A stretch of 64,000 nucleotides of DNA. It comes from Herbaspirillum rhizosphaerae. Lineage in GTDB: Bacteria > Pseudomonadota > Gammaproteobacteria > Burkholderiales > Burkholderiaceae_D. The DNA lies in the NCBI RefSeq assembly GCF_001189965.1, contig NZ_LFLU01000012.1, positions 1 to 64,000 on the forward strand, written 5' to 3'. How positions within the stretch are numbered: position 1 is the first letter of the stretch; the number at the start of each line of letters is the position of its first letter. Positions 1-8,693 of this stretch are shown in pieces. The notes beneath the pieces were generated by a model. That model was not told the origin of the DNA. It did not search any database and worked only from the letters and a program-made list of their open reading frames with translations. A program made the position numbers and the translations under genes.

Positions 1-951
1 GACGGGGCCGTAGACTTGCGGGGCGCAGCGCAGCGAGTAGACGTCCTGGATGCGCGATGAGTAGGGAATGTCGGTGCGGCGCAGTTCGTCCGGCAGTTGC
101 ACCGAACGCGCTTCGTGGGTGGTGCGGGTGGAGCCCTTGAGCAAGCTGCGGATGACGGCGGCAGTCTTGATCTGGCCGGCATGCGGACGCGCTTGCTGGA
201 TACGCGGATCGAAGGCGGACATTTCGGCGCGCATGGCTTCCAGCGTGAGGCCGAGCGAGAGGCAGGCGTCGGTGAGCAGGTTGCGCGAGTCGTGGGCGGC
301 CAGCACGGCCACGGCCAGCGAGGCGGTGCAGCCGTTGATGAGGGCCGAGGCGTCTTTGGCTTTGAGGTCGAATTTGACCGGGCCGATGTCGGCTTTGGTG
401 ATGGCTTCGGGCGCGCTCATGCGTTTGCCTTGGTACATGACTTCGGCTTCGTCGAAGCCGACGATGGCGGCGGCCAGGTAGGCCAGCGGCGCGAGGTCGC
501 CGGAGGCGCCGACGGAGCCTTTCTGCGGCATGATGGGATGGATGCCGGCGTTGATGAAGGCGAGCAGGCGATCGACGACTTCCACGCGTGGTGCGGAGTA
601 GTTGCTGGCGAAGGCGTTGGCGCGCAGCAGCATGGTGGCACGGCTGACTTCTTCGGAGAAGGGTTCGCCGATGCCGGCGCTGTGGGCCTTGATGAGCTGG
701 GTCTGGAACAGTTCGATATGTTCGACCTTGATGCGGGTGTCTTTGAGCAGGCCGACGCCGGTGTTGAAGCTGTACATCATGGGCGCTTCGTCGTGCATCC
801 AGGTGGATTCGATGAAGTCGCGGCTTTGCTTGAGGGCGGCGCGCGAGGATTCGGCGAGGGCGACTTTGGCGTAGGAGCCGTTCTTGGCGCGTGCGACGCT
901 GACGACTTGTTCGGCGTTGAGCTTGAAACCGTCGATGGTGATGGTGGTCAT
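1..951 (-). CDS. hutH: Histidine ammonia-lyase family protein (partial, C-terminus outside window)
   Basis: Aromatic amino acid lyase of the HAL/PAL/TAL family, which removes ammonia from an amino acid (histidine to urocanate in HutH). The visible 317 residues are the N-terminal part; the gene runs off the left edge. The stretch GSVGASGDLAPL at residues 146-157 contains the Ala149-Ser150-Gly151 triad that cyclises into the MIO electrophile. YSFNTGVG (60-67) is the lyase substrate-loop motif. The selectivity position reads AHSAGIG (89-95), closer to the Ser-His of histidine lyases than to the His-Leu of tyrosine lyases, so histidine is the likelier substrate (inference). The start at 951 is preceded by AGGAAT. 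It lies 44 bp downstream of an M20 amidohydrolase on the same strand and is probably cotranscribed with it. Confidence 0.85.
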   Translation of the reverse strand, partial: MTTITIDGFKLNAEQVVSVARAKNGSYAKVALAESSRAALKQSRDFIESTWMHDEAPMMYSFNTGVGLLKDTRIKVEHIELFQTQLIKAHSAGIGEPFSEEVSRATMLLRANAFASNYSAPRVEVVDRLLAFINAGIHPIMPQKGSVGASGDLAPLAYLAAAIVGFDEAEVMYQGKRMSAPEAITKADIGPVKFDLKAKDASALINGCTASLAVAVLAAHDSRNLLTDACLSLGLTLEAMRAEMSAFDPRIQQARPHAGQIKTAAVIRSLLKGSTRTTHEARSVQLPDELRRTDIPYSSRIQDVYSLRCAPQVYGPV

Positions 952-995
952 GGGATTCCTTTGCAATGAAATAGAGAAGCGCGGCGGACTCGTCG

Positions 996-2249
996 TCAGG
1001 CCGCGAAGTTTTCAACGAAGCGGCTGAACACCTGCGCGGCGATCGCGGCGTCCTCCGGGGTCATGATTTCGTCCGGGTGATGACTGATGCCGCCGTTGCC
1101 GCAACGGACAAACAGCATGGCAACGTCGGCGATGGCGGCAAGCGCCATGGCGTCATGTCCGGCGCCTGACGGCAGATGGCGCAGCGGCAAGCCGCATGCC
1201 TCGATGGCGCTTGCCAGTTGCCGTTGCAGATGGGCGGCGCACGGGACGCTGCCGGCTTCATGGGTTTTGCGCAATCTGACGCCGACATTGCGGCGCGCGC
1301 AGATACGATCGATTTCGGAGATCACGTCTTCCACGGCGTCTTGCCGGATCTGGTCCTGCTCGGCGCGAATGTCGATGGAAAAGCGCGCGCTGCCCGGCAC
1401 CACATTGGCGGCGCCGTTCGGCACTTCCATGATGCCCATGGTGCCAACCAGGCCGGCGCGGCCGCTGCAGCGCTGTTCGATGTACAGGCCGATCTCGGCC
1501 GCCGTCATCGCCGCATCGCGGCGCATGTGCATCGGCACCGTCCCGGCATGTCCGGCCAATCCTTGCAGCTCGCCCATGAAGCGCGTGGCGCCGGAAATCG
1601 CCGTCACCACGCCGACCGGCAGCGCTTCGTTGAGCAGCAACGGGCCTTGTTCGATATGCACCTCGACGAAGGCGGCGACCTCCGCAGCCGGCCATGCCGA
1701 CGCATCCAGCCGGTCCGGATCGAAACCGGCGGCACGCATGACCTCGCGCATGCTGTTGCCTTGCTCGTCGAGGTTGTTCAGCACACTCTTGTCAAAGGTG
1801 CCGGCCACTGCACGGCTGCCGAGCAAGGTCGCCTTGAAGCGCACGCCCTCTTCTTCCGCGAAACCGATCACGTCGATAGGAAAGGGAAAACGCCGGCCGG
1901 CGCGATGCCACTCCGCAATGCACGACACCGGCAACAGGATGCCGAGGTTGCCGTCGTATTTGCCGCCGTTGCGCACCGTATCGAAGTGCGAGCCGGTGAC
2001 CAGCGCCGCCGCCCCGGTACGGCCGGGAGCGGCCTCATAACGGCCGATCACGTTGCCGGCATGGTCGCGCCGGACCTGCATGCCGGCTGCCGTCATCCAC
2101 TCGCTGAGTTGTTGCGCGGCGGCATGATGCATGGCCGTCAGGTAGGTGCGGGTCAGCATGCCCTCGGCCTCGGTGTGGACGGCAAGTGCATCGGCGCGCT
2201 GCATGATCTCTTGCCCGCAACGCTGGTATTGCTCTGGAACATTTTTCAT
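996..2249 (-). CDS. M20-family Zn-dependent amidohydrolase (N-carbamoyl-L-amino-acid hydrolase / allantoate amidohydrolase type)
   Basis: Cytoplasmic metallo-amidohydrolase of peptidase family M20, of the HyuC/AllC branch that hydrolyses N-carbamoyl or related amide bonds. Visible metal-site motifs are SHFDTV (His88), GKYDG (Asp99), AEEEGVRF (Glu133/134), VEVHIEQGP (a His) and a late SHHPDE. The 417-residue length fits the family. An in-frame ATG lies 48 bp further upstream, but the start at 2249 is chosen because AAGGAG sits 6 bp before it. Next to an ammonia-lyase it probably serves amino-acid or N-substituted amino-acid breakdown; the exact substrate cannot be read from sequence. It is divergent from the symporter at 2483. 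Confidence 0.85.
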   Translation of the reverse strand: MKNVPEQYQRCGQEIMQRADALAVHTEAEGMLTRTYLTAMHHAAAQQLSEWMTAAGMQVRRDHAGNVIGRYEAAPGRTGAAALVTGSHFDTVRNGGKYDGNLGILLPVSCIAEWHRAGRRFPFPIDVIGFAEEEGVRFKATLLGSRAVAGTFDKSVLNNLDEQGNSMREVMRAAGFDPDRLDASAWPAAEVAAFVEVHIEQGPLLLNEALPVGVVTAISGATRFMGELQGLAGHAGTVPMHMRRDAAMTAAEIGLYIEQRCSGRAGLVGTMGIMEVPNGAANVVPGSARFSIDIRAEQDQIRQDAVEDVISEIDRICARRNVGVRLRKTHEAGSVPCAAHLQRQLASAIEACGLPLRHLPSGAGHDAMALAAIADVAMLFVRCGNGGISHHPDEIMTPEDAAIAAQVFSRFVENFAA

Positions 2250-2273
2250 GGCTGTCTCCTTGGTCTCGTCTGG

Positions 2274-2311
2274 ATTGCATATTTTTATTGTATTCACATA
2301 TTGTATGCAAT
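2274..2311. promoter_or_regulatory. Candidate GntR-type operator between divergent genes
   Basis: The 8-bp arms ATTGCATA (2274-2281) and TATGCAAT (2304-2311) are perfect inverted repeats. The right part also forms ATTGTATGCAAT (2300-2311), close to the ATTGTATACAAT style of operator known for FCD-type GntR regulators. It lies in the AT-rich gap between the divergent amidohydrolase and symporter genes; the GntR gene at 3998 is the obvious candidate binder (inference). Confidence 0.45.
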
Positions 2312-2482
2312 ATAGTGAGCTTGTTCCTGCGCGTCAAAAAATTTATTCAAATTAGTAAAGGAACAACAGCCGGAGGAGCGGCTGCGTTATTGAAAAAACA
2401 CAAAAAGCTGAAACAGAGAAGCTGCACAGCGGACGCGCCATCGCTATGACGCGCCTATCCAGAACAACATCAGGAGACCAAG

Positions 2483-3763
2483 GTGAATCGATTTTTGAAA
2501 TCTTTATTCGGGCAAGTCGTCGTCGCCCTCATTGCCGGTATCGTCGTCGGATTGTTTTATCCCGATTTTGCCCAAAGCCTCAAACCGCTCGGCGACGGCT
2601 TCATCAAGCTGATCAAGATGATCATCCCGGTGATCGTGTTTTGCGTCGTGGTGCAAGGCATTTGCGGCGCCAGCGACCTGAAGAAGGTCGGCAGCGTCGG
2701 CGTCAAGGCCATCATCTACTTTGAAATCGTGACGACCATCGCGCTCGTCCTCGGCCTGATCCTGGCCTTCGTGTTCCAGCCGGGCGCGGGGATGAACATC
2801 GATCCGACCAATCTCGACGCCAGCGGCCTGTCCAGCTATGTCGAGACGGCCAGCAAGGTCAAGGGCACCAGTTTCGCCGACTTCATCATGAAGCTGATTC
2901 CGAGCACAATCGTGAGCGCGTTCACCTCAGGCGACGTGCTGCAGGTCTTGCTGATTTCGGTCATCTTCGGCTGCGCCCTGCTGCTGATCGGCGACAAGGG
3001 CAAGCCGACGGCCGCCCTGATTTCTTCGCTGTCGGAAGCCTTCTTCAAGTGCATGTCTTTCATCATCCGCCTGGCGCCGCTGGGCGTGTTCGGCGCCATC
3101 GCCTTCACGGTCGGCCGCTACGGCGTCGGCTCGCTCAAGCAACTGGGCATGCTGGTGCTGCTGTTCTACGGCGCGGTGATCTTCTTCGTGGTGGTGGTGC
3201 TGGGCGCGATTCTGCGCACTTCCGGCCTGAGCATCTTCAAGCTGATGGCTTACCTGCGTGAAGAGCTGATTGTGGTGCTGGCGACCGCCTCATCCGACAG
3301 CGTGCTGCCGCAAATCATGAAGAAGCTCGAACATATGGGCATCAAGAAATCAACCGTCGGCCTGGTGATTCCGACCGGTTACTCGTTCAACCTTGATGCG
3401 TTTTCCATCTACCTCACCATGGCCGCAGTCTTCATCGCGCAAGCCACCAACACGCATCTGGCCATGGGCGACCTGCTGATGATCCTGGCGATTGCACTGA
3501 TCACGTCCAAGGGCGCGCATGGCGTGCCGGGTTCCGCCATCGTGATCCTGGCGGCGACGCTGACGACGATTCCGGCGATTCCCGTGGTCGGCCTGGTGCT
3601 GGTGCTGTCGATCGACTGGTTCGTCGGCATCGCCCGCGCACTGGGCAATCTGCTCGGCAATTGCGTCGCTACCGTGGTAGTCGCGACATGGGAGAAAGAC
3701 ATCGACAAGACCCGCGCCCGCGCCGTGCTGAACGGTGAGATTCCAGCCGCGACGTTTGAATAG
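2483..3763 (+). CDS. dctA: Dicarboxylate/amino-acid:cation symporter (DAACS family, DctA-like)
   Basis: Inner-membrane secondary transporter of the DctA/GltP family, which imports C4-dicarboxylates or acidic amino acids with cations. The protein is 426 residues, as usual for the family, and mostly hydrophobic. The re-entrant loop serine motif appears as ATASSDSVLPQ (268-277 region), and the TM7 motif as PTGYSFNLDAFSIY (297-310). DctA normally has NLDGT at the TM7 site; here Gly-Thr is replaced by Ala306-Phe307, so the substrate may differ from succinate/malate. The start is GTG, with AGGAG at 2472-2476. It is divergent from the amidohydrolase and followed by a hairpin repeat and a GntR regulator. 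Confidence 0.85.
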   Translation: MNRFLKSLFGQVVVALIAGIVVGLFYPDFAQSLKPLGDGFIKLIKMIIPVIVFCVVVQGICGASDLKKVGSVGVKAIIYFEIVTTIALVLGLILAFVFQPGAGMNIDPTNLDASGLSSYVETASKVKGTSFADFIMKLIPSTIVSAFTSGDVLQVLLISVIFGCALLLIGDKGKPTAALISSLSEAFFKCMSFIIRLAPLGVFGAIAFTVGRYGVGSLKQLGMLVLLFYGAVIFFVVVVLGAILRTSGLSIFKLMAYLREELIVVLATASSDSVLPQIMKKLEHMGIKKSTVGLVIPTGYSFNLDAFSIYLTMAAVFIAQATNTHLAMGDLLMILAIALITSKGAHGVPGSAIVILAATLTTIPAIPVVGLVLVLSIDWFVGIARALGNLLGNCVATVVVATWEKDIDKTRARAVLNGEIPAATFE

Positions 3764-3917
3764 GAACCTGTTTGCGATCTGTAGCGAGAGGCCATCAGCC
3801 GGTGGCGGCCGGAGCGGACCTCAGTTGGAACTCTTGGAATGTACTTCAGTACATGAGGATTCGGAGCACCGCCCGACGCCGGATCATGGCCTCGCAGTAA
3901 GATCGCAGACAGGTTTC
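3764..3917. repeat. 154-bp imperfect palindromic hairpin element
   Basis: The outer arms, 3764-3795 and 3885-3917, are near-perfect inverted repeats (left contains AACCTGTTTGCGATCT, right contains AGATCGCAGACAGGTTT), and further paired segments run inward. The centre is the perfect dyad ATGTACT-TC-AGTACAT (about 3839-3854). It begins one base after the symporter stop codon and would fold into one long hairpin in RNA. It resembles dispersed intergenic repeats of Oxalobacteraceae; only one copy was noticed in this window. It could terminate or stabilise the symporter transcript. Confidence 0.7.
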
Positions 3918-3997
3918 GGGATGGATAGCGCAAAATACAGGGGTACAATTCGGTGTCTCTCCAGAAACCACCTCATACAACAACGCCTGTCCATCCT

Positions 3998-4684
3998 ATG
4001 ACCGAAGCAGCTCTTCCCTCCGACAGCTCCGAAGCGATCGCGCGCGACATCACCATCGCCATCGCCGAACAGCGTCTTCCGCCCGGAGCAAAACTCCGCG
4101 AAGAAGCGCTGGCGCGCGTCTACCAGGTCAGCCGCACCAAGATCCGTGCAGCGCTGGTGATGCTGGCCAAGGACAAGCTGATCGACCTGATTCCGGACAA
4201 AGGCGCTTTCGTCAGCAAACCGACCGTGGAAGAAACACGCAACATCTTCTTCGTGCGCCGCACGCTTGAGGCCGCCATGGTCAGGGAATTCGTTGCGCGT
4301 GCGAGCGCCGACGACTACGCACGGCTGGAAGCGCATCTGCGCGAAGAACGCCGCGCCATCGAAGAGAACAATCCTCAGGTCCGGTCGACGCTGCTCAGCG
4401 ACTTTCACATCTTGCTGGCCAATATCGTCGGCAATGAAGTGTTGACCGACATCCTGGTCAAACTGGCCGGCCGCAGCTCGCTGATCACCATGCTGTACCA
4501 ATCCACGCGCGACGCGATCTGCTCGACGGAAGAGCATTGCGCCTTTATCGCTGCGGCGAAGGCTGGCAAGGCCGACGAAGCGGTTGAGCTGATGCTGCAT
4601 CACTTGCATCATGTGGAGCAGGCATTGGAGTTCGACACGCCAAGCGATCCCAAGCGGGATCTGGCGAAGGAATTGTTGCTGTAG
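3998..4684 (+). CDS. GntR family transcriptional regulator (FCD domain)
   Basis: DNA-binding regulator with an N-terminal winged helix (about residues 10-75, including REEALARVYQVSRTKIRAAL) and an all-helical FCD ligand domain. The FCD metal-binding histidines and acidic residues are visible in the regions DFHILLANI and HHLHHVEQAL. ATG at 3998 is preferred; an in-frame GTG at 3953 would add 15 unconserved residues, and neither has a strong ribosome-binding site. Its position after the symporter suggests it controls the divergent amidohydrolase/lyase and symporter genes, possibly through the 2274-2311 palindrome (inference). Confidence 0.85.
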   Translation: MTEAALPSDSSEAIARDITIAIAEQRLPPGAKLREEALARVYQVSRTKIRAALVMLAKDKLIDLIPDKGAFVSKPTVEETRNIFFVRRTLEAAMVREFVARASADDYARLEAHLREERRAIEENNPQVRSTLLSDFHILLANIVGNEVLTDILVKLAGRSSLITMLYQSTRDAICSTEEHCAFIAAAKAGKADEAVELMLHHLHHVEQALEFDTPSDPKRDLAKELLL

Positions 4685-4745
4685 CTGCAGCTGTTGATCG
4701 GCACCAAGCCCGATCCGACGCGATGTCAGGATGGCGTTCGCATTT

Positions 4746-5762
4746 CTAACCCGCCGCGACTTCATTCGGACAGTTGCGCCCCTCCATATAGCATTGCAGG
4801 TTGCCCAGGGTAATAGCGGCGATTTCGCTCAATGCTTCTTTCGTGAAAAATCCCTGATGGCCGGTCACCAGCACGTTGGGAAACGTCATCAGTCGCTGGA
4901 ACACGTCGTCGCCGATGATCTCGGACGAGTGATCGCGGAAGAACAATTCGCTCTCCTGCTCATAGACATCAATCGCCAATGCGCCCAGATGGCGCGACTT
5001 GAGCGCTTCAATCACCGCAGCGGTGTCGACGAGCGCGCCGCGCGACGTATTGACCAGCATCGCGCCCGGTTTCATCTTGCCTGCGCTCACGATGTTGATC
5101 AGATGATGTGTGGCCGGGCTCAGAGGACAATGCAGCGAAACGATGTCGGCGCGCGCCAGCAAGACGTCGAGATCGACGTACTCGCCGGTCTCCCGGAATG
5201 CCGCTGAAGGATAAGGATCGTGGCCCAGCACGATGCAACCGAAGCCTTTCAGAATGCGCGCCGTGGCCACGCCGATCTTGCCGGTGCCGACAATGCCGAC
5301 GGTCTTGCCGTGCATGGTGTAGCCGAGCAGTCCGTCCAGCATGAAGTTGCCTTCGCGTACCCGATTGTAGGCGCGATGGGTATGGCGATTGAGCGTCATG
5401 ATGAGCGCAATCGCATGTTCGGCAACGGCTTCGGGGGAATACGCCGGCACGCGCGCCACCTGCACACCCAGCCGGCGCGCCGCAGCGAGATCGACATTAT
5501 TGAATCCGGCGCAACGCAGCAAGACCGTCTTCACGCCCAACCCAGCCAGTTGCGCCAGCACCTCGGCGTCGACCACGTCGTTGACGAACACACACACCGC
5601 AGCACAACCGTGCGCAAGGATTGCCGACTCTGCTGTCAATGCGACAGCCTGGTACGCAAGATGAAACTGCTGCCCGGCAAATTGCCGTGCATTGATGTCG
5701 TCGAAAAATTGCTGATCGTAGCGCTGTGCGCTGAACATCACGACCTTGACCGGATCCGGCAT
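4746..5762 (-). CDS. ldhA: D-2-hydroxyacid dehydrogenase, fermentative D-lactate dehydrogenase type
   Basis: Cytoplasmic NAD-dependent enzyme that reduces pyruvate to D-lactate, or acts on a related 2-hydroxyacid. It has the Rossmann motif GTGKIG (159-164) and the full catalytic set of the D-isomer dehydrogenases: Arg241 (NTSRGALVD), Glu270 (DVYEQES) and His302 (TGHQGFFT). Length (338 aa) and the SELFFRDHS segment match Escherichia coli LdhA-type proteins rather than PdxB or SerA. The start at 5762 has GGAGGAG 7 bp upstream. No partner gene fixes its role; redox balancing under low oxygen is likely. Confidence 0.85.
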   Translation of the reverse strand: MPDPVKVVMFSAQRYDQQFFDDINARQFAGQQFHLAYQAVALTAESAILAHGCAAVCVFVNDVVDAEVLAQLAGLGVKTVLLRCAGFNNVDLAAARRLGVQVARVPAYSPEAVAEHAIALIMTLNRHTHRAYNRVREGNFMLDGLLGYTMHGKTVGIVGTGKIGVATARILKGFGCIVLGHDPYPSAAFRETGEYVDLDVLLARADIVSLHCPLSPATHHLINIVSAGKMKPGAMLVNTSRGALVDTAAVIEALKSRHLGALAIDVYEQESELFFRDHSSEIIGDDVFQRLMTFPNVLVTGHQGFFTKEALSEIAAITLGNLQCYMEGRNCPNEVAAG

Positions 5763-5858
5763 GTTTCGCTCCTCCAGGAGATCCGTGTCGCCGGTATCGG
5801 CAACGGGACAAATGAGGACGATCTTACCGCACGGCGAACCCGACAGGCATGCGCCAGA

Positions 5859-6071
5859 TCAATAGGGCGTCACCGAGCACCAGGCGCAATTTGTGCCGAG
5901 CACGGCCATCATGTGCGTCATCGCAGCGTCCAGTTGCACCTCATGCGCAGAGAACGAGAACAGCAGCAAAGTCACCAGAATGAACGCACCGGCGCGCTGC
6001 CGATGATGCATGCCGTCCTGGCGATATCTTCCATAGGTCCGCAGGAATTGCCGCAAGTCTTGGGTAGCCAT
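5859..6071 (-). CDS. Small hypothetical protein with one hydrophobic segment
   Basis: A 70-residue product that I do not recognise. It has a basic N-terminus (RTYGRYRQDGMHHRQR) followed by one hydrophobic stretch (AGAFILVTLLLFSFSA, about 27-42) and a short tail with two cysteines (NCAWC). The start is preceded by AGGAGA with 7 bp spacing, which is the main support that it is translated. It sits between the D-lactate dehydrogenase and DUF2970 genes on the same strand. It may be a single-pass inner-membrane protein. Confidence 0.45.
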   Translation of the reverse strand: MATQDLRQFLRTYGRYRQDGMHHRQRAGAFILVTLLLFSFSAHEVQLDAAMTHMMAVLGTNCAWCSVTPY

Positions 6072-6176
6072 CTCAATTCTCCTATCAAGAAGACAACTGC
6101 ATCATTGACGGCAGAACACGCAACATCCATGCCGGAAACCTTATGCAGCATGGCGAAACCGTAGTTTTACCGTACT

Positions 6177-6392
6177 TCAGCCGCTGACCGCCATGCGCAC
6201 CGCGACCAGCAAAACCGCAATGAAAATGCCGACCGCAATCAATCCTGCTGCGATCACATAGAAAGGATTAAGCGAAGTCGCATCTTTTTCATAGTCGGCA
6301 CGCCGGCGCAAACCGGCAAATGACCAGAATACCGCCGCCAGCGTGCTGAGAAAGGAGCGCTTCTGTGTCGCAAGGGATGGCAGCGGTTTCAT
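6177..6392 (-). CDS. DUF2970 family small membrane protein
   Basis: A 71-residue protein of the DUF2970 family, common in betaproteobacteria and of unknown function. The N-terminal half carries the family pattern FLSTLAAVFWSFAGLRRR followed by DYEKD and LNPFYVI, and the C-terminal half is one transmembrane helix (about 47-68). GGAG lies 8 bp before the start. It is transcribed in the same direction as the neighbouring efflux transporter (36 bp gap) and may be in its operon. Confidence 0.8.
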   Translation of the reverse strand: MKPLPSLATQKRSFLSTLAAVFWSFAGLRRRADYEKDATSLNPFYVIAAGLIAVGIFIAVLLVAVRMAVSG

Positions 6393-6428
6393 GTTTGTTT
6401 CTCCGGATCGGTAGGTAGTTCGGATGAC

Positions 6429-8024
6429 TCAGACAGCAACCGCGTCGGCTTGCGCCGTCCTGGCGCCGCTGCCCATCAGGCGGAACAGCAGCACGCCCGC
6501 GATCGCGGCAATCGCGGCGGCGGCCAGCATCAGCAGCGAAAACGCATGGGCAAAGCCGATCTGGCCCAGATGCAGCGCCTGCGCGCTGTTGTGCAACGCC
6601 GGCAATGCGGTCGCACTGTCGCCGGCGACGATGCGTCCGACCACATCATTGAGATCGGACGGTAACGGCAACCCGGCATGCCCCAAGGCATCTTTCAGGT
6701 AGCTGCCGGTGCGCACCGTCAATACGCAGCCGAGACACGCGATCGCCAGTACGATCGCCGAAAAGCGGGTCGTGGTGCTGATGCCAGAGGCCATGCCGGT
6801 ACGCTCACGCGGTACGCAAAGCATGATGGCCTTTTGTGTGTTGCCGTTGAGCAGCCCCGCCCCGCTGCCGGTGACGATCATGCCGGCCAGTACCATCCAG
6901 TAGACAGCCTGGTACGCCGCAATCGCCACCAGCACGTTGCCGGCACAGACCAGCGCCATCCCCAGCCCCATCAGACCGTGCAAGGACATCCGCTGCGACA
7001 GCACGACGCCGACGCGTGGAAAAATCATCATCGCCAGCGCAAACGGCAACATCGCCAGTCCGGCCGCGATAGCCGAATACGAAAACGCATTCTGCAGGTA
7101 CAAGGGAAGAAAGGTCATCATCACCTGCGCCGCGGCGGCGTAACCGAACATCGCCACTACCGCCCCGACGAAAGGCGGACGCCGGAACAGCCGCAGGTCG
7201 ATCATCGGCCGCTGCTGCATCAATTCCACGGGAATGAACAAGGCCAGCAACACCAGCCCGCCGAAGACGCGCAGCATCGTGGCGTGGCTGCTCCATCCGG
7301 AAGCGTTGGCATTGATCAAGCCCCAGATCAGGAATGACAAACCGCCGCTGAGCAAGGCGCTGCCCCACAGGTCGAGACGCGCGGCGCCGGCATCGCCCGA
7401 TTCGCCCACCTCGCGATATACCAGCGTGCCCAGGCACAGGCATACCGGCAAATTCAGCAGGAAGATCCAGCGCCAGCCGAGCAGTTGCGTGATCACGCCC
7501 CCCAGCAAAGGCGCCACCGTCATCGACACGCCCATGCAGGCGCCCCATACGGCCCAGGCGTGCGTGCGGTCTTTCTCGGTGTGAAAGACATGGCCGATCA
7601 CGGCCAATGCCGACGTCAGCAACATCGCCGCGCCAACGCCCTTGAGCGCGCGCGACAGTTGCAGCACGTCCACCGACCACGCCAGCCCGCATCCCAGCGA
7701 AGCGATGCTGAACAAACCGAGTCCAAGCAGCATCATGCGCTTGCGGCCGAAGCGGTCGGCCAGGCTGCCGGCCGGCAACAGCAGCGACGCAAACGCCAGC
7801 ATGTAAGCGCTGACGATCCATTCGATATCGCTGAAGTCGGCATGCAGCGAGCGCGCCACCGACGGCAGGGACACCGCCACGATATTGGTGTCGAGCACGA
7901 TGAGGGCGCACACGCTGGAACAGATCAGCAGGATATTGCGTCCTTTGCGGCGCTCTGCGTCCGGACGCCCGCTGTCGTCAGTAGCGGCGGCGGCATGGCC
8001 GGGGATGGACGGATGCTTGCTCAT
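6429..8024 (-). CDS. MFS drug efflux transporter, DHA2 (EmrB/QacA) type, 14 TM
   Basis: Inner-membrane proton antiporter of the DHA2 drug-efflux family. The 531-residue length and about 14 hydrophobic segments fit EmrB/QacA proteins. Motif A appears as GSLADRFGRKRMM after TM2, and the motif C-like region as WGACMGVSMTVAPLLGG. The N-terminus (about 30 residues) is polar and basic. It starts 18 bp after the stop of the GlcG-like gene at 8043 and is probably in its operon, under the divergent LysR regulator. The compound exported is unknown. Confidence 0.85.
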   Translation of the reverse strand: MSKHPSIPGHAAAATDDSGRPDAERRKGRNILLICSSVCALIVLDTNIVAVSLPSVARSLHADFSDIEWIVSAYMLAFASLLLPAGSLADRFGRKRMMLLGLGLFSIASLGCGLAWSVDVLQLSRALKGVGAAMLLTSALAVIGHVFHTEKDRTHAWAVWGACMGVSMTVAPLLGGVITQLLGWRWIFLLNLPVCLCLGTLVYREVGESGDAGAARLDLWGSALLSGGLSFLIWGLINANASGWSSHATMLRVFGGLVLLALFIPVELMQQRPMIDLRLFRRPPFVGAVVAMFGYAAAAQVMMTFLPLYLQNAFSYSAIAAGLAMLPFALAMMIFPRVGVVLSQRMSLHGLMGLGMALVCAGNVLVAIAAYQAVYWMVLAGMIVTGSGAGLLNGNTQKAIMLCVPRERTGMASGISTTTRFSAIVLAIACLGCVLTVRTGSYLKDALGHAGLPLPSDLNDVVGRIVAGDSATALPALHNSAQALHLGQIGFAHAFSLLMLAAAAIAAIAGVLLFRLMGSGARTAQADAVAV

Positions 8025-8042
8025 GGCGGCGACTCCGAATGC

Positions 8043-8558
8043 TTATGGCTTCAACGATGGAAGCGCCGCCAGGCCGGCGCGCGCGATCAGGCTGTCGTGC
8101 ACCTTGGTGTCGGCGCTGACGCCGATGGCGCCGACCACCTGGCCGTCCATCACAATCGGCAAGCCGCCTTCCATCATGACGAGGCCGGCGGTGATGGCTG
8201 CCGGGCGGCCGTTGTTGACGGCGTTTTCCAGATCGGCGGAGGGCCGTTTGAACAAGACGGCGGTGCGCGCCTTCTCCGTCGCCACGCCTGCGCCCAGCGT
8301 CGTCGCCGCATTGTCCATGCGCTCGGCGAGAATCAGCCAACCGCCGTCGTCCACCACGGCAATCGCACCGGGCCAGCCGTTCTTGCGTGCTTCTTCCTGC
8401 GCAGCAGCGACGATGGCTTTCGCCATATCGAGCGACAGTACGCGCTTGCTCGCGACAGCGCCCTCTTTTTGCTGAGCGGCGGCATTGCCGCTCAAGCTTG
8501 TCGACACCGCGCCCAGCAGGCACAGGGAGATTGCAGCAACAGTCCGGTTCAGACGCAT
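8043..8558 (-). CDS. Secreted GlcG/HbpS family (DUF336) protein
   Basis: A 171-residue protein with an N-terminal signal peptide (about 1-28, ending SGNAAAQ) and a GlcG/HbpS domain, a small alpha/beta fold found in haem-binding HbpS and in many catabolic operons. Characteristic stretches are AIAVVDDGGWLIL, and GGLPIVMDGQVVGAIGVS near the C-terminus. It is predicted to be periplasmic. AGGAAT precedes the start. It is the first gene of a two-gene unit with the efflux pump, divergent from a LysR regulator. What it binds is not shown by the sequence. Confidence 0.8.
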   Translation of the reverse strand: MRLNRTVAAISLCLLGAVSTSLSGNAAAQQKEGAVASKRVLSLDMAKAIVAAAQEEARKNGWPGAIAVVDDGGWLILAERMDNAATTLGAGVATEKARTAVLFKRPSADLENAVNNGRPAAITAGLVMMEGGLPIVMDGQVVGAIGVSADTKVHDSLIARAGLAALPSLKP

Positions 8559-8693
8559 GGTAATTCCTCGCAGGGAGAAGAGATGGAGAAGAAGATCGAG
8601 AAGAGATGCGGCTCATTCTAATCCTGCCTATAATTATCTTTATTACACATAAACTTCAATTTAATTTCTCTGTAGTTAATTAATGGAACCCTC

